The notes: generated by a model not told the origin, from the letters alone. Counted from the stretch's first letter, positions 9,212-21,433 are shown. The stretch is DNA of 51,187 nucleotides from Saccoglossus kowalevskii (GCF_000003605.2 NW_003126881.1:1-51187), one strand, 5' to 3'. Numbers and translations are program-made.

Positions 9212-9711
9212 TATTGGCTGCTACGATTTAGTTTTCTGCAAGATTGCACAAAAACATCAGCTGCACTCAATAAAAAAATACGTCGTGAATACTGTTAGCG
9301 GATAAGAATTTGCGAAATTAAAGAGATAACATTGATGTGCTAGATCAGATGAGTCAGTCAATTAGACAGGAATTTTAGGATCTAGACATATAAAACACCT
9401 TGTGGCACTATAAAAAAAAACGCAACATACTATTACAACATAAAATACCAACGAATAAGGCATGTGACATCGAATCACAAAATTGTGGTCCGAGTCACAT
9501 TGTGGTCGTATGGCGATGCAATAATTGTGTGTTCTGCAAAATTGAACTGCTACACCTGTCACAGCCAAACATGCAACTATTTCAAAAATAAATTTACCAG
9601 GTGCAAATTCGCAAATATGGGGATGTGCAGAACCCAACGACTTATTCAATTATCCAGGTAAATAGGAATTCGTAAAAAAAATTAGATGGCACAGGATGAA
9701 GATGTACTTAA

Positions 9712-9784
9712 GACTCCGTGGCCTAATGGATAAGGCGTCTGACTTCGAATCAGAAGATTGCGGGTTCGAGTCCCGTTGGGGTCG
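9712..9784 (+). tRNA. tRNA-Arg(UCG), C66T
   Basis: C66 is T, giving a G7-U66 wobble. Otherwise consensus. The C66T mark is also found at 12519, where a recombinant copy begins. Confidence 0.8.
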
Positions 9785-10277
9785 TATTGGCTGCTACGAT
9801 TTAGTTTTCTGCAAGATTGCACAAGAACACCAGCTGCACTCAATAAAAAAATACGTCGTAAATACTGTTAGCGGATAAGAATTTGCGAAATTAAAGAGAT
9901 AACATTGATGTGCTGGATCAGATGAGTCAGTCAATTAGACAAGAATTTTAGGATCTAGACATAAAACACCTTGTGGCACTATAAAAAAACGCAAAGCACT
10001 ATTACATAAAATACCAATGAATAAGGCATGTGACATCGAATCACATAATTGCGGTCCGAGTCACATTGTGGTCGTATGGCGATGCAATAATTGTGTGTTC
10101 TGCAAAATTGAACTGCTACACCTGTCACAGCCAAACATGCAACTATTTCAAAAATAAATTTACCAGGTGCAAATTCGCAAACATGGGGATATGCAGAACC
10201 CAACGACTTATTCAATTATCCAGGTAAATAGGAATTCGTAAAAAAAATTAGATGGCACAGGATGAAGATGTACTTAA

Positions 10278-10350
10278 GACTCCGTGGCATAATGGATAAG
10301 GCGTCTGACTTCGAATCAGAAGATTGCGGGTTCGAGTCCCGTCGGGGTCG
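10278..10350 (+). tRNA. tRNA-Arg(UCG), A-box C12A
   Basis: C12 is A, so the D stem has an A12-G23 mismatch and the A box reads TGGCATAATGG. The 3' flank has the 15-nt deletion form CACTTAATAAATACTG. The variant is repeated at 11401 and 13084. Confidence 0.65.
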
Positions 10351-10833
10351 TATTGGCTGCTACGATTTAGTTTTCTGCAAGATTGCACAAGAACACCAGC
10401 TGCACTTAATAAATACTGTTAGCGGATAAGAATTTGCGAAATTAAAGAGATAACATTGATGTGCTGGATCAGATGAGTCAGTAAATTAGACAGGAATTTT
10501 AGGATCTAGACATATAAAACACCTTGTGGCACTATAAAAAAAAACGCAAAATACTATTACATAAAATACCAACGAATAAGGCATGTGACATCGAATCACA
10601 TAATTGCGGTCCGAGTGACATTGTGGTCATATGGCTATGCAATAATTGTGTGTTCTGCAAAATTGAACTGCTACACCTGTCACAGCCAAACATGCAACTA
10701 TTTCAAGAATAAATTTAGCAGGTGCAAATTCGCAAAGATGGGGATGTGCAGAACCCAACGACATAGTCAATTATCCAGGTAAATAGGAATTCGTAAAAAA
10801 AATTAGATGGCACCAGGATGAAGATGTACTTAA

Positions 10834-10907
10834 TACTCCGTGGCCCTAATGGATAAGGCGTCTGACTTCGAATCAGAAGATTTCGGGTTCGAGTCCCGTC
10901 GGGGTCG
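10834..10907 (+). pseudogene. tRNA-Arg(UCG), 74 nt, D-stem insertion
   Basis: An extra C gives GGCCCTAATGG in the D stem and A box. It also has G1T and G49T. Probably inactive. Confidence 0.6.
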
Positions 10908-11400
10908 TATTGGCTGCTACGATTTAGTTTTCTGCAAGATTGCACAAAAACATCAGCTGCACTCAATAAAAAAATACGTCGTGAATACTGTTAGCGGATA
11001 AGAATTTGCGAAATTAAAGAGATAACATTGATGTGCTGGATCAGATGAGTCAGTCAATTAGACAGGAATTTTAGGATCTAGACATAAAACACCTTGTGGC
11101 ACTATAAAAAAACGCAAAGCACTATTACATAAAATACCAATGAATAAGGCATGTGACATCGAATCACATAATTGCGGTCCGAGTCACATTGTGGTCGTAT
11201 GGCGACGCAATAATTGTGTGTTCTGCAAAATTGAACTGCTACACCTGTCACAGCCAAACATGCAACTATTTCAAAAATAAATTTACCAGGTGCAAATTCG
11301 CAAACATGGGGATGTGCAGAACCCAACGACTTATTCAATTATCCAGGTAAATAGGAATTCGTAAAAAAAAATAGATGGCACAGGATGAAGATGTACTTAA

Positions 11401-11473
11401 GACTCCGTGGCATAATGGATAAGGCGTCTGACTTCGAATCAGAAGATTGCGGGTTCGAGTCCCGTCGGGGTCG
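11401..11473 (+). tRNA. tRNA-Arg(UCG), A-box C12A
   Basis: Same C12A change and short 3' flank as at 10278. All other residues are consensus. Confidence 0.65.
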
Positions 11474-11952
11474 TATTGGCTGCTACGATTTAGTTTTCTG
11501 CAAGATTGCACAAGAACACCAGCTGCACTTAATAAATACTGTTAGCGGATAAGAATTTGCGAAATTAAAGAGATAACATTGATGTGCTGGATCAGATGAG
11601 TCAGTCAATTAGACAGGAATTTTAGGATCTAGACATAAAACACCTTGTGGCACTATAAAAAAACGCAAAACACTATTACATAAAATACCAATGATTAAGG
11701 CATGTGACATCGAATCACATAATTGCGGTCCGAGTCACATCGTGGTCGTATGGCGACGCAATAATTGTGTGTTCTGCAAAATTGAACTGCTACACCTGTC
11801 ACAGCCAAACATGCAACTATTTCAAGAATAAATTCACCAGATGCTAATTCGCAAATATGGGGATGTGCAGAACCCAACGACATATTCAATTATCCAGGTA
11901 AATAGGAATTCGTAAAAAAAAAATAGATGGCACAGGATGAAGATGTACTTAA

Positions 11953-12025
11953 TACTCCGTGGCCTAATGGATAAGGCGTCTGACTTCAAATCAGAAGATT
12001 TTGGATTCGAGTCCCGTCGGGGTCG
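11953..12025 (+). tRNA. tRNA-Arg-derived copy, anticodon UCA
   Basis: The anticodon loop reads CTTCAAA, so residues 34-36 are TCA, which would read the UGA stop codon. Further changes are G1T, G49T, C50T and G53A. They remove pair 1-72, damage the T stem and change B-box G53, so expression and charging are doubtful. The flanking A37-A38 and anticodon stem are intact. It is not a selenocysteine tRNA, since arm lengths are the ordinary arginine type. Confidence 0.6.
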
Positions 12026-12518
12026 TATTGGCTGCTACGATTTAGTTTTCTGCAAGATTGCACAAGAACATCAGCTGCACTCAATAAAAAAATACGTCGT
12101 GAATACTGTTAGCGGATAAGAATTTGCGAAATTAAAGAGATAACATTGATGAGCTGGATCAGATGAGGCAGTCAATTAGACAGGAATTTTAGGATCTAGA
12201 CATAAAAAACCTTGTGGCACTATAAAAAAACGCAAAACACTATTACATAAAATACCAATGATTAAGGCATGTGACATCGAATCACATAATTGCGGTCCGA
12301 GTCACATCGTGGTCGTATGGCGACGCAATAATTGTGTGTTCTGCAAAATTGAACTGCTACACCTGTCACAGCCAAACATGCAACTATTTCAAGAATAAAT
12401 TCACCAGATGCTAATTCGCAAATATGGGGATGTGCAGAACCCAACGACATATTCAATTATCCAGGTAAATAGGAATTCGTAAAAAAAAATAGATGGCACA
12501 GGATGAAGATGTACTTAA

Positions 12519-12591
12519 TACTCCGTGGCCTAATGGATAAGGCGTCTGACTTCAAATCAGAAGATTTCGGATTCGAGTCCCGTTGGGGTCG
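12519..12591 (+). tRNA. tRNA-Arg-derived copy, anticodon UCA, hybrid
   Basis: Residues 1-53 match the UCA type (G1T, G36A, G49T, G53A). C66T and everything downstream match the unit at 9712. The gene is therefore a recombinant with the switch between residues 53 and 66. The B box is GATTCGAGTCC, with G53 lost. Confidence 0.6.
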
Positions 12592-13563
12592 TATTGGCTG
12601 CTACGATTTAGTTTTCTGCAAGATTGCACAAGAACACCAGCTGCACTCAATAAAAAAATACGTCGTAAATACTGTTAGCGGATAAGAATTTGCGAAATTA
12701 AAGAGATAACATTGATGTGCTGGATCAGATGAGTCAGTCAATTAGACAAGAATTTTAGGATCTAGACATAAAACACCTTGTGGCACTATAAAAAAACGCA
12801 AAGCACTATTACATAAAATACCAATGAATAAGGCATGTGACATCGAATCACATAATTGCGGTCCGAGTCACATTGTGGTCGTATGGCGATGCAATAATTG
12901 TGTGTTCTGCAAAATTGAACTGCTACACCTGTCACAGCCAAACATGCAACTATTTCAAAAATAAATTTACCAGGTGCAAATTCGCAAACATGGGGATATG
13001 CAGAACCCAACGACTTATTCAATTATCCAGGTAAATAGGAATTCGTAAAAAAATTAGATGGCACAGGATGAAGATGTACTTAAGACTCCGTGGCATAATG
13101 GATAAGGCGTCTGACTTCGAATCAGAAGATTGCGGGTTCGAGTCCCGTCGGGGTCGTATTGGCTGCTACGATTTAGTTTTCTGCAAGATTGCACAAGAAC
13201 ACCAGCTGCACTTAATAAATACTGTTAGCGGATAAGAATTTGCGAAATTAAAGAGATAACATTGATGTGCTGGATCAGATGAGTCAGTAAATTAGACAGG
13301 AATTTTAGGATCTAGACATATAAAACACCTTGTGGCACTATAAAAAAAAACGCAAAATACTATTACATAAAATACCAACGAATAAGGCATGTGACATCGA
13401 ATCACATAATTGCGGTCCGAGTGACATTGTGGTCATATGGCTATGCAATAATTGTGTGTTCTGCAAAATTGAACTGCTACACCTGTCACAGCCAAACATG
13501 CAACTATTTCAAGAATAAATTTAGCAGGTGCAAATTCGCAAAGATGGGGATGTGCAGAACCCA
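12584..13563 (+). repeat. Block repeated from about 9777-10757 (offset 2806 bp)
   Basis: The block shares C66T, GACAAGAATTTT, AAAGCACTATTAC, ACATGGGGATATGCAG, the C12A tRNA and ATATGGCTATGC in the same order with the earlier segment. The offset equals five units, as expected for unequal crossing-over or conversion in register. Confidence 0.8.
13084..13156 (+). tRNA. tRNA-Arg(UCG), A-box C12A
   Basis: Copy of the 10278 gene at an offset of 2806 bp, with the same C12A and 3' flank. It lies inside the duplicated block at about 12584-13563. Confidence 0.65.
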
Positions 13564-13637
13564 ACGACTTATTCAATTATCCAGGTAAATAGGAATTCGT
13601 AAAAAAATTAGATGGCACAGGATGAAGATGTACCTAA

Positions 13638-13710
13638 GACTCCGTGGCCTAATGGATAAGGCGTCTGACTTCGAATCAGAAGATTGCGGGTTCGAGTCCC
13701 GTCGGGGTCG
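13638..13710 (+). tRNA. tRNA-Arg(UCG), consensus
   Basis: Exact consensus. The leader is GTACCTAA instead of GTACTTAA, and the 3' flank reads TATTTGCAGC and CTGCGCTCAATAAC. Confidence 0.9.
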
Positions 13711-14202
13711 TATTTGCAGCTACGATTTAGTTTTCTGCAAGATTGCACAAGAACACCAGCTGCGCTCAATAACAAAATACGTCGTAAATACTGTTAGCGG
13801 ATAAGAATTTGCGAAATTAAAGAGATAACATTGATGTGCTGGATCAGATGAGTCAGTCAATTAGACAGGAATTTTAGGATCTAGACATAAAACACCTTGT
13901 GGCACTATAAAAAAACGCAAAACACTATTACATAAAATACCAACGAATAAGGCATGTGACATCGAATCACATAATTGCGGTCCGAGTGACATTGTGGTCA
14001 TATGGCGATGCAATAATTGTGTGTTCTGCAAAATTGAACTGCTACACCTGTCACAGCCAAACATGCAACTATTTCAAGAATAAATTTAGCAGGTGCAAAT
14101 TCGCAAAGATGGGGATGTGCAGAACCCAACGACTTATTCAATTATCCAGGTAAATAGGAATTCGTAAAAAAATTAGATGGCACAGGATGAAGATGTACCT
14201 AA

Positions 14203-14275
14203 GACTCCGTGGCCTAATGGATAAGGCGTCTGACTTCGAATCAGAAGATTGCGGGTTCGAGTCCCGTCGGGGTCG
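14203..14275 (+). tRNA. tRNA-Arg(UCG), consensus
   Basis: Same gene and same unusual flanks as at 13638, 565 bp earlier. This half A is a recent tandem duplicate. Confidence 0.9.
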
Positions 14276-14770
14276 TATTTGCAGCTACGATTTAGTTTTC
14301 TGCAAGATTGCACAAGAACACCAGCTGCGCTCAATAACAAAATACGTCGTAAATACTGTTAGCGGATAAGAATTTGCGAAATTAAAGAGATAACATTGAT
14401 GTGCTGGATCAGATGAGTCAGTAAATTATACAGGAATTTTAGGATCTAGACATATAAAACACCTTGTGGCACTATAAAAAAAACGCAAAACACTATTACA
14501 TAAAATACCAACGAATAAGGCATGTGACATCGAATCACATAATTGCGGTCCGAGTGACATTGTGGTCATATGGCGATGCAATAATTGTGTGTTCTGCAAA
14601 ATTGAACTGCTACACCTGTCACAGCCAAACATGCAACTATTTCAAGAATAAATTTAGCAGGTGCAAATTCGCAAAGATGGGGATGTGCAGAACCCAACGA
14701 CTTATTCAATTATCCAGGTAAATAGGAATTCGTAAAAAAATTAGATGGCACAGGATGAAGATGTACCTAA

Positions 14771-14843
14771 GACTCAGTGGCCTAATGGATAAGGCGTCTG
14801 ACTTCGAATCAGAAGATTGCGGGTTCGAGTCCCGTCGGGGTCG
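14771..14843 (+). tRNA. tRNA-Arg(UCG), C6A
   Basis: C6 is A, giving an A6-G67 acceptor mismatch. Otherwise consensus. Confidence 0.7.
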
Positions 14844-15335
14844 TATTTGCTGCTACGATTTAGTTTTCTGCAAGATTGCACAAGAACACCAGCTGCACTC
14901 AATAAAAAAATACGTCGTAAATACTGTTAGCGGATAAGAATTTGCGAAATTAAAGAGATAACATTGATGTGCTGGATCAGATGAGTCAGTCAATTAGACA
15001 GGAATTTTAGGATCTAGACATAAAACACCTTGTGGCACTATAAAAAAACGCAAAACACTATTACATAAAATACCAACGAATAAGGCATGTGACATCGAAT
15101 CACATAATTGCGGTCCGAGTGACATTGTGGTCATATGGCGATGCAATAATTGTGTGTTCTGCAAAATTGAACTGCTACACCTGTCACAGCCAAACATGCA
15201 ACTATTTCAAGAATAAATTTAGCAGGTGCAAATTCGCAAAGATGGGGATGTGCAGAACCCAACGACTTATTCAATTATCCAGGTAAATAGGAAATCGTAA
15301 AAAAATTAGATGGCACAGGATGAAGATGTACCTAA

Positions 15336-15407
15336 GACTCCGTGGCCTAATGGATAAGGCGTCTGACTTCGAATCAGAAGATTGTGGGTTCGAGTCCCGC
15401 GGGGTCG
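15336..15407 (+). pseudogene. tRNA-Arg(UCG), 72 nt, T-stem deletion
   Basis: C50 is T and T65 is missing (CCCGCGGGG), so the T and acceptor stems are out of register. The short 3' flank form is present. Confidence 0.65.
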
Positions 15408-15884
15408 TATTTGCAGCTACGATTTAGTTTTCTACAATGTTGCACAAGAACACCAGCTGCACTTAATAAATACTGTTAGCGGATAAGAATTTGCGAAATT
15501 AAAGAGATAACATTGATGTGCTGGATCAGATGAGTCAGCAAATTATACAGGAATTTTAGGATCTAGACATATAAAACACCTTGTGGCACTATAAAAAACG
15601 CAAAACACTATTACATAAAATAACAATGAATAAGGCATGTGACATCGAATCACATAATTGCGGTCCGAGTCACATTGTGGTCGTATGGCGATGCAATAAT
15701 TGTGTGTTCTGCAAAATTGAACTGCTACACCTGTCACAGCCAAACATGCAACTATTTCAAGAATAAATTTACCAGGTGCAAATTCGCAAATACGGGGATG
15801 TGCAGGACCCAACGACTTATTCAATTATCCAGGTAAATAGGAATTCGTAAAAAATTAGATGGCACAGGATGAAGATGTACTTAA

Positions 15885-15957
15885 GACTCCGTCGTCTAAT
15901 GGATAAGGCGTCTGACTTCGAATCAGAAGGTTGCGGGTTCGAGTCCTGTCTGGGTCG
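15885..15957 (+). tRNA. tRNA-Arg(UCG), multiply changed
   Basis: G9C, C11T, A46G, C63T and G67T. G67T breaks the acceptor and G9C changes the A box. It shares G9C, C11T and G67T with the copy at 20866. Confidence 0.5.
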
Positions 15958-16456
15958 TATGGGCTGCTACGATTTAGTTTTCTGCAAGATTGCACAAGAA
16001 CACCAGCTGCACTCAATAAAAAAATACGTCGTAAATACTGTTAGCGGATAAGAATTTGCGAAATTAAAGAGATAACATTGATGTGCTGGATCAGATGAGT
16101 CAGTCAATTAGACAGGAATTTTAGGATCTAGACATATAAAACAGCTTGTGGCACTATAAAAAAAAACGCAAAATACTATTACAACATAAAATACCAACGA
16201 ATAAGGCATGTGACATCGAATCACATAATTGCGGTCCGAGTGACATTGTGGTCATATGGCGATGCAATAATTGTGTGTTCTGCAAAATTGAACTGCTACA
16301 CCTGTCACAGCCAAACATGCAACTATTTCAAGAATAAATTTAGCAGGTGCAAATTCGCAAATATGGGGATATGCAGAACCCAACGACTTATTCAATTATC
16401 CAGGTAAATAGGAATTCGTAAAAAAATTAGATGGCACAGGATGAAGATGTACTTAA

Positions 16457-16529
16457 GACTCCGTGGCCTAATGGATAAGGCGTCTGACTTCGAATCAGAA
16501 GATTGCGGGTTCGAGTCCCGTCGGGGTCG
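16457..16529 (+). tRNA. tRNA-Arg(UCG), consensus
   Basis: Exact consensus. The flank TATAGGCTGCTGCG marks a cassette also seen at 18600, 28590 and 40939. Confidence 0.92.
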
Positions 16530-17023
16530 TATAGGCTGCTGCGATTTAGTTTTCTGCAAGATTGCACAAGAACACCAGCTGCACTCAATAAAAAAATACG
16601 TCGTGAATACTGTTAGCGGATAAGAATTTGCGAAATTAAAGAGATAACATTGATGTGCTGGATCAGATGACTCAGTCAATTAGACAGGAATTTTAAGATC
16701 TAGACATATAAAACACCTTGTGGCACTATAAAAAAACGCAAAACACTATTACATAAAATACCAATGAATAAGGCATGTGACATCGAATCACATAATTGCG
16801 GTCCGAGTCACATCGTGGTCGTATGGCGACGCAATAATTGTGTGTTCCCAAAATTGAACTGCTACACCTGTCACAGCTAAACATGCAACTATTTCAAGAA
16901 TAAATTCACCAGGTGCTAATTCGCAAATATGGGGATGTGCAGAACTCAACGACATATTCAATTATTCAGGTAAATAGGAATTCGTAAAAAAAATTAGATG
17001 GCACAGGATGAAAATGTACTTAA

Positions 17024-17096
17024 AACTCCTTGGCCTAATGGATAAGGCGTCTGACTTCGAATCAGAAGATTGCGGGTTCGAGTCCCGTCGGGGTCG
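17024..17096 (+). tRNA. tRNA-Arg(UCG), G1A G7T
   Basis: Both ends of the 5' acceptor strand are changed (A1-C72 and U7-C66 mismatches). The same pair of changes occurs at 29155 and 41504, together with GATTGAACAAG downstream. Confidence 0.55.
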
Positions 17097-17252
17097 TATT
17101 GGCTGCTACGATTTAGTTTTCTGCAAGATTGAACAAGAACACCAGCTGCACTCAATAAAAAAATACGTCGTGAATACTGTTAGCGGATAAGAATGTGCGA
17201 AATTAAAGAGATAAAATTGATGTGCTGGATCAGATGAGTCAGTCAATTAGAC

Positions 17253-17476
17253 AGGAATTTTAGGATCTAGACATATAAAACACCTTGTGGCACTATAAAA
17301 AAAAAACGCAAAATACTATTACATAAAATACCAACGAATAAGGCATGTGACATCGTATCACATAATTGCGGTCCGAGTCACACTGTGGTCGTATGGCGAT
17401 GCAATAATTGTGTGTTCTAATTCGCAAATATGGGGATGTGCCGAACCCAACGACTTATTCAATTATCCAGGTAAAT
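17253..17476 (+). repeat. Half B with internal deletion of about 70 nt
   Basis: GTGTGTTCT joins AATTCGCAAATATGG directly at about 17417, so the segment from GCAAAATTGAAC to the CAGGTGCT region is lost. The same junction occurs at about 18493 and 32368. Confidence 0.85.
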
Positions 17477-17523
17477 AGGAATTGGTAAAAAAATTAGATG
17501 GCACAGGATGAAGATGTACTGAT

Positions 17524-17595
17524 GACTCCGTGGCCTAATGATAAGGCGTCTGACTTCGAATCAGAAGATTTCGGGTTCGAGTCCCGTCGGGGTCG
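17524..17595 (+). pseudogene. tRNA-Arg(UCG), 72 nt, D-loop G lost
   Basis: CTAATGATAAGG has lost one of the invariant G18/G19 pair needed for D-loop/T-loop contact and the A box. It also has G49T and an altered leader, TACTGATGACTCC. The deletion is shared with 32475. Confidence 0.6.
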
Positions 17596-18100
17596 TATTG
17601 GCTGCTACGATTTAGTTTTCTGCAAAATTGCACAAGAACACCAGCTGCACTCAATAAAAAAATACGTCGTGAATACTGTTAGCGGATAAGAATTTGCGAA
17701 ATTAAAGAGATAACATTGATGTGCTGGATCAGATGAGTCAGTCAATTAGACAGTAATTTTAGGATCTAGACATATAAAACACCTTGTGGCACTATAAAAA
17801 AAAAAGCAAAATACTATTACATAAAATACCAAGGAATAAGGCATGTGACATCGAATCACATAATTGCGGTCCGAGTCACATTGTGGTCATATGGCGATGC
17901 AATAATTGTGTGTGCTGCAAAATTGAACTGCTACACCTGTCACAGCCAAACATGCAACTATTTCAAGATTAAATTTAGCAGGTGCAAATTCGCAAATTCG
18001 AAAAATATGGGGATGTGCAGAACCCAACGACTTATTCAATTATCCAGGTAAATAGGAATTCGTAAAAAAATTAGATGGCACAGGATGAAGATGTACTTAA

Positions 18101-18173
18101 GACTCCGTGGTCTAATGGATAAGGCGTCTGACTTCGAATCAGAAGATTGCGGGTCCGAGTCCCGTCGGGGTCG
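18101..18173 (+). tRNA. tRNA-Arg(UCG), T55C C11T
   Basis: The T loop reads TCCGAGT, so U55 (normally pseudouridine, pairing with G18) is C and the B box is GGTCCGAGTCC. C11T leaves a wobble. Half B pseudo-tRNAs also have C at this place. Confidence 0.55.
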
Positions 18174-18329
18174 TATTGGCTGCTACGATTTAGTTTTCTG
18201 CAAGATTGCACAAGAACACCAGCTGCACTCAATAAAAAAATACGTCGTGAATACTGTTAGCGGAAAAGAATTTGCGAAATTAAAGAGATAACATTGATGT
18301 GCTGAGTCAGATGAGTCAGTCAATTAGAC

Positions 18330-18552
18330 AGGAATTTTAGGATCTAGACATATAAAACGCCTTGTGGCACTATAAAAAAAAACGCAAAATACTATTACAT
18401 AAAATACCAACGAATAAGGCATGTGACATCGAATCACATAATTGCGGTCCGAGTCACACTGTGGTCGTATGGCGATGCAATAATTGTGTGTTCTAATTCG
18501 CAAATATGGGGATGTGCCGAACCCAACGACTTATTCAATTATCCAGGTAAAT
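18330..18552 (+). repeat. Half B with internal deletion of about 70 nt
   Basis: Same GTGTGTTCT-AATTCGC junction as at 17417, here at about 18493. This is the second copy of the deleted form in this neighbourhood. Confidence 0.85.
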
Positions 18553-18599
18553 AGGAATTCGTAAAAAAATTAGATGGCACAGGATGAAGATGTACTTAA

Positions 18600-18672
18600 G
18601 ACTCCGTGGCCTAATGGATAAGGCGTCTTACTTCGAATCAGAAGATTGCGGGTTCGAGTCCCGTCGGGGTCG
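18600..18672 (+). tRNA. tRNA-Arg(UCG), G30T
   Basis: G30 is T, giving a U30-C40 mismatch in the anticodon stem. The flank is of the TATAGGCTGCTGCG cassette. Confidence 0.65.
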
Positions 18673-19164
18673 TATAGGCTGCTGCGATTTAGTTTTCTGC
18701 AAGATTGCACAAGAACACCAGCTGCACTCAATAAAAAAATACGTCGTGAATACTGTTAGCGGATAAGAATTTGCGAAATTAAAGAGATAACATTGATGTG
18801 CTGGATCAGATGACTCAGTCAATTAGACAGGAATTTTAAGATCTAGACATAAAACACCTTGGGGCACTATAAAAAAACGCAAAACACTATTACATAAAAT
18901 ACCAATGAATAAGGCATGTGACATCGAATCACATAATTGCGGTCCGAGTCACATCGTGGTCGTATGGCGACGCAATAATTGTGTGTTCGCAAAATTGAAC
19001 TGCTACACCTGTCACAGCTAAACATGCAACTATTTCAAGAATAAATTCACCAGGTGCTAATTCGCAAATATGGGGATGTGCAGAACTCAACGACATATTC
19101 AATTATTCAGGTAAATAGGAATTCGTAAAAAAAATTAGATGGCACAGGATGAAAATGTACTTAA

Positions 19165-19237
19165 AACTCCGTGGCCTAATGGATAAGGCGTCTGACTTCG
19201 AATCAGAAGATTGCGGGTTCGAGTCCCGTCGGGGTCG
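19165..19237 (+). tRNA. tRNA-Arg(UCG), G1A
   Basis: Only G1 is changed, giving an A1-C72 mismatch. The leader has GAAAATGTAC. Confidence 0.7.
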
Positions 19238-19732
19238 TATTGGCTGCTACGATTTAGTTTTCTGCAAGATTGCACAAGAACACCAGCTGCACTCAATAAA
19301 AAAATACGTCGTGAATACTGTTAGCGGATAAGAATTTGCGAAATTAAAGAGATAACATTGATGTGCTGGATCAGATGAGTCAGTCAATTAGACAGGAATT
19401 TTAGGATCTAGACATATAAAACACCTTGTGGCACTATAAAAAAAACGCAAAATACTATTACATAAAATACCAATGAATATGGAATGTGACATCGAATCAC
19501 ATAATTGCGGTCCGAGTCACATCATGGTCGTATGGCGACGCAATAATTGTGTGTTCTGCAAAATTGAACTGCTACACCTGTCACAGCCAAATATGCAACT
19601 ATTTCAAGAATAAATTTAGCAGGTGCAAATTCGCAAATATGGGGATGTACAGAACCCAACGACTTATTCAATTATCCAGGTAAATAGGAATTCGTAAAAA
19701 AATTAGATGGCACAGGATGAAGATGTTCTTCA

Positions 19733-19805
19733 GACTCCGTGGCCTAATGGATAAGGCGTCTGACTTCGAATCAGAAGATTGCGGGTTCGAGTCCCGTCGG
19801 GGTCG
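19733..19805 (+). tRNA. tRNA-Arg(UCG), consensus, altered leader
   Basis: The 73 nt are consensus. The leader is ATGTTCTTCA instead of ATGTACTTAA, and the 3' flank is GCTGTTACGACTTAG before an intact TTTT. Confidence 0.9.
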
Positions 19806-20302
19806 TATTGGCTGTTACGACTTAGTTTTCTGCAAGATTGCACAAGAACACCAGCTGCACTCAATAAAAAAATACGTCGTGAATACTGTTAGCGGATAGG
19901 AATTTGCGAAATTAAAGAGATAACATTGATGTGTGGATCAGATGAGTCAGTCAATTAGACAGGAATTTTAGGATCTAGACATATAAAACACCTTGTGGCA
20001 CTATAAAAAAAAACGCAAAATACTATTACAACATAAAATACCAACGAATAAGGCATGTGACATCGAATCACATAATTGCGGCCGGAGTCACATCGTGGTC
20101 GTATGGCGACGCAATAATTGTGTGTTCTGAAAAATTGAACTGCTACACCTGTCACAGCCAAACATGCAACTATTTCAAGAAGAAACTTAGTAGGTGCTAA
20201 TTCGCAAATATGGGGATGTGCAGAACCCAAAGACATATTCAATTATCCAGGTAAATAGGAATTCGTAAAAAATTAGATGGCACAGGATGAAGATGTACTT
20301 AA

Positions 20303-20375
20303 GACTCCGTGGCCTAATGCATAAGGCGTCTGACTTCGATTCAGAAGATTGCGGGTTCGAGTCCCGTCGGGGTCG
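20303..20375 (+). tRNA. tRNA-Arg(UCG), G19C A38T
   Basis: The D loop reads AATGCATA, losing the invariant G19 that pairs with C56. The anticodon loop ends GAT (A38T). The tertiary fold is likely impaired. Confidence 0.55.
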
Positions 20376-20865
20376 TATTGGCTGCTACGATTTAGTTTTC
20401 TGCAAGATTGCACAAGAACACCAGCTGCACTCAATAAAAAAATACGTCGTAAATACTGTTAGCGGATAAGAATTTGCGAAATTAAAGAGATAACATTGAT
20501 GTGCTGGATCAGATGAGTCAGTCAATTAGACAGGAATTTTAGGATCTAGACATAAAACACCTTGTGGCACTATAAAAAACGCAAAACACTATTACATAAA
20601 ATAACAATGAATAAGGCATGTGACATCGAATCACATAATTGCGGTCCGAGTCACATTGTGGTCGTATGGCGATGCAATAATTGTGTGTTCTGCAAAATTG
20701 AACTGCTACACCTGTCACAGCCAAACATGCAACTATTTCAAGAATAAATTTACCAGGTGCAAATTCGCAAATACGGGGATGTGCAGGACCCAACGACTTA
20801 TTCAATTATCCAGGTAAATAGGAATTCGTAAAAAATTAGATGGCACAGGATGAAGATGTACTTAA

Positions 20866-20938
20866 GACTCCGTCGTCTAATGGATAAGGCGTCTGACTTC
20901 GAATCAGAAGATTGCGGGTTCGAGTCCCGTCTGGGTCG
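20866..20938 (+). tRNA. tRNA-Arg(UCG), G9C C11T G67T
   Basis: G67T breaks pair 6-67, and G9C changes the A box. It is followed by TATGGGCTGC. Confidence 0.55.
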
Positions 20939-21433
20939 TATGGGCTGCTACGATTTAGTTTTCTGCAAGATTGCACAAGAACACCAGCTGCACTCAATAA
21001 AAAAATACGTCGTAAATACTGTTAGCGGATAAGAATTTGCGAAATTAAAGAGATAACATTGATGTGCTGGATCAGATGAGTCAGTCAATTAGACAGGAAT
21101 TTTAGGATCTGGACATATAAAAGACCTTGTGGCACTATAAAAAAAACGCAAAATACTATTACATGAAATACCAACGAATGAGGCATGTGACATCGAATCA
21201 CATAATTGCGGTCCGAGTGACATTGTGGTCATATGGCGATGCAATAATTGTGTGTTCTGCAAAATTGAACTGCTACACCTGTCACAGCCAAACATGCAAC
21301 TATTTCAAGAATAAATTTAGCAGGTTCAAATTCGCAAATATGGGGATGTGCAGAACCCAACGACTTATTCAATTATCCAGGTAAAAAGGAATTCGTAAAA
21401 AAATTAGATGGCACAGGATGAAGATGTACTTAA

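Noticed and set aside
11953-12025. UCA-anticodon copies as selenocysteine tRNA
   Set aside because: Arm lengths are those of a normal class I tRNA (7-bp acceptor, 5-bp T stem, 5-nt variable loop). The body is identical to the arginine tRNA, without the long acceptor/T stack or extra arm of tRNA-Sec.
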